Made by a program: the position numbers and the translations under genes. A model generated the notes under the pieces. It had not been told where the DNA came from and ran no database searches. It saw only the letters and a list, made by a program, of their open reading frames with translations. 64,000 nucleotides of DNA from Halichondria panicea (taxonomy: Eukaryota; Porifera; Demospongiae; Suberitida; Halichondriidae): the NCBI RefSeq assembly GCF_963675165.1, contig NC_087377.1:4033899-4097898 (forward strand). Reading direction: 5' to 3'. Shown here piece by piece: positions 54,609 through 64,000 of the stretch; position 1 is the stretch's first letter, and the number at the start of each line of letters is the position of its first letter.

Positions 54609-54938
54609 TCTTCACTCTAGAGGATTTGTTTTTGCATTTGCAATCCAGAAAAGCAGTCACGCTATATAGGCTGCTCTGCAAGACATGCATTTTCTATATT
54701 GTGAATGCATGCATGCCTTGCAATATAATATGCACAATGCACAATGCTTGGTGTTTTCTACACAATGTATACTACTATAGTGTTACCACATCTGCTCTGC
54801 ACAAACATGTCGATCTAATTATAAGTCATTATATATAGGGTATGTTTATAATTAGATTTGTACCATTTATGTGTATCATATAAATATAGCTCGTCTATTT
54901 ATGGTGTAGCAGGCATGTATATATAGATAGTAGCCCTG

Positions 54939-54950
54939 TATAAAAATATA
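54939..54950 (+). promoter_or_regulatory. TATA-like box of copy F
   Basis: TATAAAAATATA lies 126 bp before the ATG at 55065, in the same relative context as in C and E. Confidence 0.5.
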
Positions 54951-55064
54951 ACGCTACGATTAGCCACTGTTTTACTTGTAACTGTTCAACTTTATTAAAC
55001 TTCACAGTTCTCATCTCTTCGTTCTACAATTTGTGGAGGTCATAGCCAAATTCAGTTACTAGCA

Positions 55065-55710
55065 ATGGATAGACAGCATTGCAGTGTAATAGTGGCTGCT
55101 TGCTTAATGTCTGTGTTTGCCCTTTGTGTGGGTCAAGCTCCAATAGCTGTCTGTGAAGAGGATTTTTCCGATAACTTATCGTGTGAGAGAGAAGATGGAG
55201 TGAGGCGCTGCTTCTCCAGAGATGAACTTTGCAACAGTGAAATATTTTGTGCTGATGAATCCGATGAAGGGGTAACCACTGGAACTGGATTGGACTGTGA
55301 GTGAATGGAATGTGCATGCATGTCTAATTTCAGCCTTATAGGCTAGCCTAAGAACTAATTAATGTTCATGACAATGCCTATTAATTATTTTAATCATAAT
55401 TATTGCCTATAATATATACATAATATAGCAACATAATTTAAGCTGGCATACACTGAGTTTGTAACCATTAAAAAAAGTAGACGCAGTTGCAGTATTTCAT
55501 GATTGATGAAAAAGCTAGCTATTAGAAGATTGATTGTGCTTATCATTTTGCTAGGTGATGGTAGTCTCACTGGTCGCAAGGTGACTGACAATGGCAAAGT
55601 GGAGCCTGGATTTTTATGTTCTAATGGTACCATCCTGGACCTGGTACAACTGTGTGATGGCAAGGCCGACTGTGAGAGTGGAGATGATGAGACACACCCT
55701 CTCTGTGCAA
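55065..55710 (+). CDS. Copy F exons 1-2: signal peptide and two LDLa modules
   Basis: Leader MDRQHCSVIVAACLMSVFAL, then the LDLa-like CADESDEG and the second LDLa (LCDGKADCESGDDE). The split cysteine codon at the junction is the same as in other copies. Confidence 0.85.
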
Positions 55711-58700
55711 GTAAGTGAATAATAGTAATGCACTGTCATAAAAGATATTATAATTGTACATGCACTAGTGTGGTGCATGTGCTCTAAATAAGAGTTAGAC
55801 ACTGCCAGTTTAGGAAGTTTCTAGAAGCCCAAAGGGCTGGTTGTAGTATCCCGAATGCAGTGAGGGTTCTACTATAGCCCTGAGGACTTCTAAATCATGT
55901 GGAAACTTCCTAAACAGTGTCTAGATCGGAGCAACCATAGCCAATCAGATTAATTTTTGTGCTGCTTTGATAGACTTTTGTATCACGTTGGCAAGGTAAG
56001 GTAAAACAGGTGGTGCAATAAAAGTCATATACAATCTCTTCCGTGTTATAATAATATAATTATAATTATTACATGGTCATGTTACGTCGTAGCCTCGAGG
56101 CATGATTTGGTAAGGGGTTGTCGTGGTAGAGAATCCTCGTGTTTTTAAGGCACCTCGCCCCTTGCGGCAGTGTGCTATAAATTAAAACACCTTTGTTGAG
56201 GTACACGAGATGCATGATCAGGTGCACCAGACCTAATCCAAGCTAAGTGTTCTAACAAATTTGGCCCATTTCCCACCTCACAGATATTTGCTCATCAAAT
56301 TGTTGTTGCTAGGTAACGAATTGATATTATCACTACTGCCCATGCTTTAATGCATGCACTCTTTATATCATGCAGGCTATAATAATTATGCTGTGTAACT
56401 ATTTTTACCTAGAAATATTTATTATGCAAGCATAAAATTATTCATTTTTTGGCCAATTGAACATAATTATGCCAAATTTTGCGATGCGATGTGATTAACT
56501 TATTTCACGCCACGATTTCAGTGTATAGTGAGACTACTATACCAAATAAATTGCCTGTTATAGACAAGTGCCTGTTTCCCTACTACGGAGGATGTGTTCA
56601 CACAAGAGAGTGTCATTCCACGGCTAGAGAAGCAACTTGTGGATTGTGTCGTGCAGGGTTCGCAAGAGACTCTAGGAATTATGAAACTGGCGAATGTGTA
56701 GGCAGATAAGCACTCAGGTCTACATTGTCTGCTGTAATTTGTATAATAATATAAATTATTGTGATGCATGCACGTATGTACAGTGGAACCTCCATAAACA
56801 GACACCATTGGGGGAACAGCCTATAGAGAGGTGCATGGTCTTCCTTGGGAGGTTTCGATTACCAGCATTGTATGCTCTATGAATCATGCAAATGAATGTT
56901 GGAGCTTTGCTATAATTATAACTGCTTCTTTAGCTCATAATTATACACCGATACCAAAGGCGTATAAAAGGAGAGAGGCATGTATCTCCAAATGAGCAGA
57001 GTTCAAACGTGGGGCGGATGAATGTGCATGACTGTGCATGAAATGCTAAAAATAGAAATTTCTATTTTTAGCACTCATGCAAATTCACACATTCCTCCGC
57101 CCACGTTTGAACTCTGCTAGCTACATGTGGAGTCTCTTCTTTTATAAGCCCTTGCCGAAAAATGCTGTAGGGACAAGGTCCAGCTAAGGTTTTCACAATT
57201 GTGCACAAATAATGCTATTTCAGCAATAATTTCTGCTAATTCTGGGTGTGGCTGTCTGTTCCGGGAGGTTATTTTCCATTGCTAAAAGCTGGTTGTGGAC
57301 TAGCCTCGATCCCAGGATGAGTTTTTCGCTTTTATAACAGTTAGGCGAACAACTACCGTAATTGTCTACGCATGCGTCAAATTTTCGTTGTATTTGTGGT
57401 CGGCAAAGTAAAAAGTGAGTACCGTGTAGTGAGTAATTTTCGTGGGGTAAAAAATTCGAAAATGGCAACTACGGTACTAAGCCACGCCTACGTTTTCGTG
57501 AGGGAAAATTTCGTTAGGTCAGCTTGTCCACACAAATAACGAATTTTTTACCCCACGAAAATTATCTGCTATAGCTATACGGTATACAAAAGATACACAT
57601 AGGGAGCTGCTTCACAAGGGAAGTTGCCGGTTGTGCTGCAGCATGATTATAGTGACCCAGGGCAACTTTAGGATGATTGATTGCCTCAAATTACTTTTCA
57701 AGAAGGTTTAGCAGGCTGCTGGACTTCCCTGATTCTAGGCCCCTAGCTATTCGTAACTTGTTTGAGAAACGGAGATTCTCTTGATACCTCTGAGTTACCA
57801 GAAACAACGCTCGAATAAGCAGATACACTCCAGTCCTGTGAGTAGGAAAACATTAATTGGGTTCAAACCCTTACCTCACACTGTCCAGTCGCGTCCGTTA
57901 GTAAAGCCAAGAGGAGCACTGTTGGGATAGCTGGATATTAGCCATTGCTCCTGTGCAGAGAAATAGAGAAGTAAACATTCTAGTGTCAGACAACTAGTGT
58001 CAGGCCTAACCGTTATAAAAGCGAAAACTCGGCCTAGGATCGAAGCTAGTTGGGGACTAGAAGCTGCTTGTTACATGGAGTAGAGGTGGTCGCTCCTGAG
58101 AGGTTGCTTTACATTGAAGTCATTGTAGTTTCAATCCGAACCTGAGCTCTTGGTAGTACAGTAGACTCTCGTTAATCCGGTCACCCTTGGGACCATGCAG
58201 CTTGGCCGGAATAGCGAGGTGGCTCAGGAAATAGCCGCTGCTTAAAAACGACCTTACCTCGAATCTAATGACTACTTTTTGCGGTTCTTGTCTCGAGGAT
58301 AATGTAGGATAATGAATCATTTTGTTCTCTATTTAAGTGTAATTCAATTTTATTTGCTAAACCACACCCAAAAAGTCATATCCGGCCGTAATACACGTAT
58401 AAAATTACATTGAAAACCTTGTTTGGGACAGCCAGCACTGGCCGGTAACCGGAATAGCGAGTGGCCGTACTTCAGGGTGAGTTTTGTGCAGTAAACATAT
58501 AGCTAGCATTCCGTGCCAAGCCAAATGGCCGGTATATCGAGGTGGCCGTACTTCAGGGAGCCGGAATAGCGAGAGTCTACTGTATAATTATAGTATTTGG
58601 TTGCTCTTCGGAGGTGGTCGTTTGAAGGCACATTAATGGAGGTTCCACTGTACATGTATTGAGGCGTAGAGGTGGTTTCATTACTATAATCAAATTTGTA

Positions 58701-61700
58701 CAGTCACTCTTTCATAATAGAAATACGTATAGTAATTATGCGTGTGACTTTTATTTATTTTTATTCTTTGCAAATCTCAGAGGCTCGTTTCAGATTTCAA
58801 AGTTTATCGCACAGTGTGTGTGAAAACCAGCGAACATATATTTATGTGATACTTGATACAACCGGGGTCCTTGATCAGAGAGTCCTGGTGGATGTCAGGA
58901 TAATTGGTGGAACTGCTACAGGTAACGAAAGTTTTCGCACTCTGAAAATGATTCACATTTTTTGCAGTTGCTAATGACTTCACAATATCAACAAGTCAAG
59001 CTGTATTCAATCAATTTTCTGTCGGAGAAACAAGTAGATTAGTGTATATTGATGCTGTACTCGACAGTGTTTCTGAAGGCGGTGAAACCATTCTCCTGGA
59101 AGCTTCATCTGGTGAATGGCCATTCACTATTGGAAGGAATAGTACTACTGTTACAATCAATGAGTGCAGTGCACGTACCCGTGGTGCGTATATAGTTATA
59201 AGTGATTTACAGCTTGCAGTGTTATTTTGCAGAGTACCTGTTTACCATTCAATATCAAAGAGTTTCTGAGGATTCTGGTTCCTATAATACCTATGTACAA
59301 TTGGCTAGTGGAGTTGGTAACCTGACAGAGGATCTCCTTGTTAACATATCCACCATATCTGGATCTGCGATAGGTAAGTAAATCACTCTAAAATATGTAT
59401 ATCTTTCACATGCAAGAATACAAAACACCACAGGCAATGTTGACTACAATGAGATACAGTTGACTCTCACCTTTCCTAGTGGAAGTAGAGGAAGAGATAC
59501 GGTTCCATTTTCCATTCCAATAATTGATGATAACATTGCTGAACGATCTGAATATTTCCGTATAATAGCTTCAACAAGTGGCAATGGAATTGGGATTTAC
59601 TCAAGAACAACATACACTCAATATGTATATATTAATGATGATGATAGTGAGTGTTGAATTTCTGCATGTACCGCATGTGTACATGTACTTAAGTAGAGCT
59701 ATACCTATACCATGAAGGTTTTATTTGTTTTCTTATGTTGCAGCCTTCATAGTTGAATTTGAGTACCCAAGCTACACTGTAATGGAAGGAGAGAGTGTGG
59801 AAGTCTGTCTGGTCAACACCAACAATCCAGAGAGAGTCCATGACTTCATCGTGCAGTTCTACACTTCATGTGACTGTGATACTTCATCTACTGTGGTGCC
59901 AGAAGAAGCAATAGGTATAAAACCACCATAATTATAATTATTTTATAATGATTCATGCTCATTTCATTCTATAGCTGACTTGGACTATGAAGCAGTGTAT
60001 AGGGAAAGTGATGTCATATTCTCACCTGACACTAATCGAACATGTACGAATATCAGCACTTACCACGATAACTTGCAAGAAGGAGTGGAAAAGTTCATTG
60101 TAACGGCGGTACGTAGTGGTGGAGTTGGACAGCTATCACAGTTTCCACAAACCACTGACATTCTAATTGTGGATGTAAATGGTAGGTGAAATTAACCACA
60201 TGTGATTAAATTGATGCTAACCCACCACTCTAATTACGTACAGTGGATCCAATGACAGTATCGATTGGAGAGCCATTCTATTCAATTACTCAACCTAAAG
60301 ACTCTGTGGAAGTATGCATTGCTATTGAAGGCAGCCTGGATGAAACAATTGGTATTAGCCTACAAACCCAATGTGCGTTCTAAAATAGCGTTTGTATATC
60401 GGCCATCTAAATTATTCACTTTCTTCTCTGTACAGATCAAACCGTGAGGCTGACACTTTCTGCTACTGTTACTCGCACATGCTCTACTTTCACCTTTATA
60501 AACAGCCTATTCTCCAGAAATGGTCGCATTGAGACCATACAAGCTGTGATTGTGTCTGATAATCACCGAGTGACCATTGACCGATTTCAAGCGGAGATAG
60601 CATTGTTTGATGGAAGTGGTGGTTAGTTACATAACCATTGTATCGTTAAATGTGAATTAATTACAGTCAAGGACGAGTGTCCAGTCTTAGTTGACCCTGC
60701 CAATGGACAAGTTGAACAATTGCTCACTGATGGAATGATTCTCCCTGGCTCCATTGCCATATACTCGTGTGATGTCGGGTTGGTTCCTGATAGGACACGA
60801 TTCAGAGAGTGTGCGGCTGATCTCACCTGGTCAGGAATCCCACCATCTTGTATTCAAGGTAATTGCATGGTCCATTGTTTTTAAATTTATTAAAAATAAT
60901 ATCAGGTGTGAGGGGAGGCATTGTTGAAAGTTCATCTAATGAGTTCATTGTTGGATTTGCTTCCTCTTATTCGAGTACATCACAATATCTTATTGTTACA
61001 ACAAATGATCAACAAAACATTCCTCTTCTTGTTTCTGGAAATAAATTTAACCGTCCACATAATGTTAGGAACACATTCTATGCTTACACTGGCATTCCAA
61101 GTTCCTACATAGGGAAAGGTATCGACATAAAAGCAAAGCCAACTAAAAAAATCACTGTTCATGGCTGGCAGAGCACTGGCTTTCCATTTTATTCAATGGA
61201 TTCCTTTCTAGCAATCAATGTGAGGCCTACGGATGATGTGAAAGAGTATGAGTATTATTCTATACCATACAACTACTCCAGCTTGCTACACCTTGTTGCC
61301 ATTGAAGACAACACTATTGTTAACCTTGGATCTTCATCCATCATGCTGGATCGCCTTCAAATACATCAAATTGATGAGAGTGAATTGCTTACATCAATCA
61401 GAGTTGCCAGCAACAAACCTCTTTCAGTTATCAGTGCTAAGAACTGTTTTGTTACTGTTCAATTTTGTGACTTCCTCACCGAACAGTTGCTGCCCACCCA
61501 CGTATGGGGAAAAAGATTCCTAGTAGCGTCATTTCAGGGACTGAAAAATGGAGAGAGCTTAAGAATCTTGGCATCGGTATTTCCTACTATGGTCACAATT
61601 GCATGTGCTGAGTATAATATCCATCATGTATTGAATCTGGAGTCTGGTCAAGGTCAATGGAGAGATGTCAAACTTGATGAGCAGCCTGGGGGGGTTAGGA

Positions 61701-64000
61701 ACATGTTTTGTGTTTTGGAAGCTACAAATCCAGTGCATGTTCTTCAGTTTGCTCAAGTTAGTGATGCCAATTCGTACATGATGACCATTCCAGCTGTTGA
61801 ACAATATGGAGAATATTTCACCAGATTCTATGTTCCAAATACATCTCCTTTTAACTTTGTAAATCTCTATGTGGCACCTGAACATTTTGTGCCTGGAGGT
61901 ATTCTTGTTGACGACAATGCAGTGTTGGATTGGACAACTGTACGATGTGCTAGTGGTGAAATTTGTGGGTATATCTCAAGACCTGTTTTAGCAAGACGAA
62001 GTCATCATCATACTGTACAACATCTCTACCCCAGAGGCAGAATAGGAATATCAGCATACGGATTTGACACTAGACGGAATAGCTCTTATGGCTATCCAGC
62101 AAGCATGTACATACCATCTCCACAAAGTAAGTGATTAGTATCATGCTAACCTCTTTAATGCCTCCCCCCTTATTCAGATATTGATGAATGCGTACCAAAC
62201 TTGAATATTTGCGACCCAAATGCCCAGTGTATTAGTGTGAACGGACAATATGAATGTGTCTGCAATGATGGCTATGAGAAACAGAGAAATAAAACCTGTA
62301 CTGGTATGTAACATGCAAGTGTGTTGTACTGATTAATTGCACCTTGTTGTAAAATTAATGCAGATATTGACGAGTGTGCAGTTGGTACTAGTGGCTGTGA
62401 TGTCAATGCTTACTGCACTAACACTATTGGTGGGAATAACTGTACCTGCAATACTGGCTTTATTGGAACTGGAAGAACTTGTACTCCAGGTATAATTATG
62501 TGCCGTTATAGATTTCAATTGATTTGACAACATTTTCAACAGAATCCAACTTAGCTGAATTTGAAGACTACTTGCCATTTATCGACTTGAAAAAAGATAT
62601 ATCGCAAGCATTGGATCTAGCTGATGACTCATGTGCGAGAGTAACAGTGCCTGCCATTCCAATTGGACTCAGTAAAACTACACAAATATGGGTAAGCACT
62701 AATTAGCTGCATATAATATTATGGTTCTGAATCAGCAGTTATTATTCTATTTTTACACTTGTATAGATCTGTGAGAATGGAGTCATTTCTATTGGTGAGA
62801 GGCCCTTCAATCTTTTTAGGCCGCAACTCTTCCCCAGTGATAATCCACTTATCCAGCAGTCTAACATTTTAGCTCCATTCTGGAACGATCACGAACCAAA
62901 TCCAAGCCTTGGAGCTGTGAAATATCAAATTTTGGATGAAGGTCCTGCACCTGATTCAGGCATCAATCGATTTATTACTCATCAGCGAGGTCTTGATGAG
63001 TTCAAAGGTGAATGGATGATAGTTGTGAGCTGGGAGAACGTATCTCCATACATTCGATACAGCGATGTTCAAGTAAGTATGTTGAAATTCACATACTGGT
63101 ATCTACGAGTCTATTATTATGTTCTTGTTATTGTACATTATACATGCATGCATGCAGGTACGGCAAAACTCCTACCAAGCTATAATTGTCTCCAATGACA
63201 CAACAGTATATGCTGTGTTCACTTACGATTCAAGGGCAATGAATTGGTTTGATGTGGATGATGGTGTGTACTCTGTTATTGGCTACAACTTTGATCAGAG
63301 GACCGCAGATTCACTAAATATTCCATCGTTTCAAAACCATCGTTTCAGTGGATCAAGTAATATCAAACAAATTTCAAGAAAACTTCAAGCCCAGGGCATC
63401 CAATGGACCAACCTGATTTATCTCATTGGGAGAGACGTTCAACGTTCAGCTGCGGAATGTGTAGCAATGGCAAGTAGAGATGAGAGTCATTTTATAGACC
63501 GTGGCGTTCGGGTAGAACAAGATCTGCCGTGCCCATGTTCAGTAAAACAAGCATTTCGAGATCGAAGATATATCCACGCTGCTGCTTATCTGGCTGAGAT
63601 CACTGGTGATGATAGATTCCTCTCAAAGAATTGCTTTGTACAAGTGTGCAGACCCCTCAAAATCGATACTGGTGTTCACATGTGCTGCTACAGTACAAGG
63701 TATAAGTTGATTTTTGCTGCATGCATGTAATTGATTACCTTTTTTCCAGACAGGAATCATTTGGAGCTCTGCTTGGATCATCATTCCAAAGTGAAGCAAG
63801 TTCTCCTTTACGATTCCATCCTTACACTGAGCGTGATGACTATTTGAAGTATGACTATCACTTTCAAAAGAGCTGTTGCTTCGGTGAATCAGACAACATG
63901 TGTCCAACTTACACCAACCAGCGCAGAGCTGATGAATGCAAGAGCTACACACCCTCAGAAGTTGGTGAGTTATTCAAAAGAAGGTTATGGATGGATGCAT
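55065..64000 (+). CDS. Copy F: 5' part of mosaic adhesion gene, continues beyond window
   Basis: Exons: 55065-55296, 55555-55710, 56564-56701, 58781-58921, 58968-59174 (or 59183), 59233-59373, 59434-59646, 59744-59914, 59975-60181, 60244-60372, 60436-60621, 60667-60858, 60906-62126, 62178-62303, 62364-62489, 62543-62691, 62767-63072, 63158-63699 and 63750-63964. Every exon is open and in phase with the pattern of E. The one oddity is intron 3, which needs a GC donor at 56702-56703 in place of GT. If that donor fails, translation stops at TAA 56707-56709 after the EGF exon. VWD, EGF array and ITI_HC_C exons would lie past the window. Confidence 0.82.
55796..55923. repeat. Inverted-repeat element in copy F intron 2
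   Basis: The ends TAGACACTGCCAGTTTAGGA and TCCTAAACAGTGTCTA are near complements, with a few loop-outs, and the inner arms continue (GAAGTTTC / GAAACTTC). About 128 bp. The rest of this 850-bp intron shows nothing else recognisable. Confidence 0.7.
56564..56701 (+). CDS. Copy F exon 3: EGF-like module with GC donor
   Basis: 46 codons (KCLFPYYGGC, then TCGLCRAGF). The homologous donor position reads TAG|GCAGAT instead of TTG|GTATGT. A GC donor keeps the exon length and phase 1 exactly as in B, C and E. Confidence 0.75.
   Translation, partial: TSACFPTTEDVFTQESVIPRLEKQLVDCVVQGSQETLGIMKLANV
56961..57149. repeat. Foldback with ~95-bp arms
   Basis: Arms meet at AGAAATTTCT near 57058. GCAGAGTTCAAACGTGGGGC in the left arm is mirrored as GCCCACGTTTGAACTCTGC. 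The outer parts (CGTATAAAAGGAGAGAGG) match less well. Confidence 0.8.
57302..58050. mobile_element. 750-bp element of the TAGCCTCGATCCC family
   Basis: The left end TAGCCTCGATCCCAGGATGA and the right end (GGCCTAGGATCGAAGCTA) are about 45-bp inverted repeats, each containing CGCTTTTATAAC(A/G)GTTAGGC or its complement. Flanks GTTGTGGAC and GTTGGGGAC may be a 9-bp target duplication with one change. No ORF. It also contains an internal inverted pair around CGAATTTTTTACCCCACGAA (about 57440-57565). Confidence 0.75.
58159..58582. mobile_element. pogo-like MITE
   Basis: The ends CAGTAGACTCTCG and CGAGAGTCTACTG, followed inward by CCGG, are flanked by TA (58157-58158, 58583-58584). 424 bp. The interior repeats GGCCGGAATAGCGAGGTGGC-type phrases. 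CAGTA-ACTCTCG ends are typical of pogo/Tigger elements. No transposase. Confidence 0.75.
58781..60621 (+). CDS. Copy F exons 4-11: four Calx-beta-like repeats
   Basis: Exon pairs 58781-58921/58968-59174, 59233-59373/59434-59646, 59744-59914/59975-60181 and 60244-60372/60436-60621. Exon 5 could also end at 59183, which adds three codons in frame. Repeat 2 has IIDDNIAERSEYFRII. All frames are open. Confidence 0.8.
60667..60858 (+). CDS. Copy F exon 12: Sushi domain
   Basis: 64 codons, phase 1-1, DECPVLVDPANGQVEQLL to TWSGIPPSC. All four cysteines are kept. Confidence 0.9.
60906..62126 (+). CDS. Copy F exon 13: IgGFc-binding-type domain
   Basis: 407 codons, intact. The first third (ASSYSSTSQYLIVTTNDQQN) differs from the other copies, and several positions in the later part differ as well (EYNIHHVLNLESGQGQW). 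Ends with the normal CCATCTCCACAAA before GTAAGT. Confidence 0.85.
62178..62489 (+). CDS. Copy F exons 14-15: two EGF-CA modules
   Basis: 62178-62303 (DIDECVPNLNIC in place of VDEC) and 62364-62489 (DIDECAVGTSGC). Both are complete with GT donors. Confidence 0.9.
62543..63964 (+). CDS. Copy F exons 16-19: NIDO and AMOP domains
   Basis: 62543-62691, 62767-63072, 63158-63699 and 63750-63964. Exon 16 is three codons longer than in C and E. Exons 17 and 18 are shorter by one and three codons (the KDESPIQ stretch reads RDVQ). AMOP cysteines (CPCSVKQAF, HMCCYSTR, SCCFGESDNMCPTY) are complete. The last donor at 63965 lies 36 bases before the window edge. Confidence 0.85.

Larger units (their letters stand above)
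52155..55064 (+). other. Intergenic region between copies E and F
   Basis: No gene is recognised. It contains a 20-bp perfect palindrome (52455-52474), a PIF/Harbinger-like MITE (53029-53303), two members of a TAGCCTCGATCCC family (from 53533 and 54505-54608), and stretches related to the upstream region of copy C (about 53750-53830). The TATA-like box of F is near the end. Confidence 0.6.
56781..58650. mobile_element. Tc1/mariner-type element hosting nested insertions
   Basis: The ends CAGTGGAACCTCCAT and ATGGAGGTTCCACTG are perfect 15-bp inverted repeats, flanked by TA (56779-56780, 58651-58652). No intact transposase is seen. An isolated end of this family occurs at about 36865-36893. Confidence 0.7.
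56702..58780 (+). other. Copy F intron 3, nested mobile elements
   Basis: About 2.1 kb, nearly all occupied by a TA-flanked element (56781-58650) that contains a foldback (56961-57149), a TAGCCTCGATCCC-family element (about 57302-58050) and a pogo-like MITE (58159-58582). The same intron is about 210-260 bp in C and E. Confidence 0.75.

Overview
The window is eukaryotic. Its coding sequence lies in many short exons with GT-AG introns, mostly in phase 1, and the noncoding DNA is AT-rich and crowded with small inverted-repeat elements. The domain set is animal: LDLa, Calx-beta, Sushi, IgGFc-binding, calcium-binding EGF, NIDO, AMOP, VWD, and a C-terminal module resembling inter-alpha-trypsin-inhibitor heavy chains. 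Compact introns and large mosaic adhesion proteins suggest a demosponge, possibly Amphimedon. That is a guess from style, not a database match.

Layout. A tandem array of paralogous genes, all on the + strand, fills the window: A (1-1142, 3' end only), B (3236-11895), C (13739-33739), D (35889-36545, a small broken fragment), E (39248-52154, intact) and F (55065 to the window edge, 5' part). I traced copy E exon by exon: 33 exons join in one frame to about 2638 residues. Its order is signal peptide, two LDLa modules, EGF-like, four Calx-beta-like repeats, Sushi, IgGFc-binding domain, two EGF-CA, NIDO, AMOP, VWD, a beta-rich linker, about eight EGF modules, and an ITI_HC_C-like C-terminal domain. 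No transmembrane segment is visible, so the product looks like a secreted matrix or adhesion protein.

The copies are at different stages of decay. B has a 2-bp frameshift in the IgGFc exon and a deletion that removed everything from NIDO to the last EGF. C has a 6,720-bp insertion inside exon 23 and a 4-bp deletion in the last exon. D is a remnant. F needs a GC donor after exon 3. A and E look intact over what is visible.

The insertion in C (22158-28877) is a DNA transposon-like unit with 13-bp terminal inverted repeats. Removing it restores the host exon exactly, with no target duplication. It carries a 727-residue DDE transposase whose acidic and zinc-ligand residues follow the RAG1/Transib layout and spacing, an apparently active protein kinase, a chromodomain protein and a small unknown protein. 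Intergenic DNA and long introns hold several MITEs (hAT-, Tc1/mariner-, pogo-, PIF/Harbinger-like), hairpins, tandem repeats, decayed first exons and exon-like relics in the 3' flanks.
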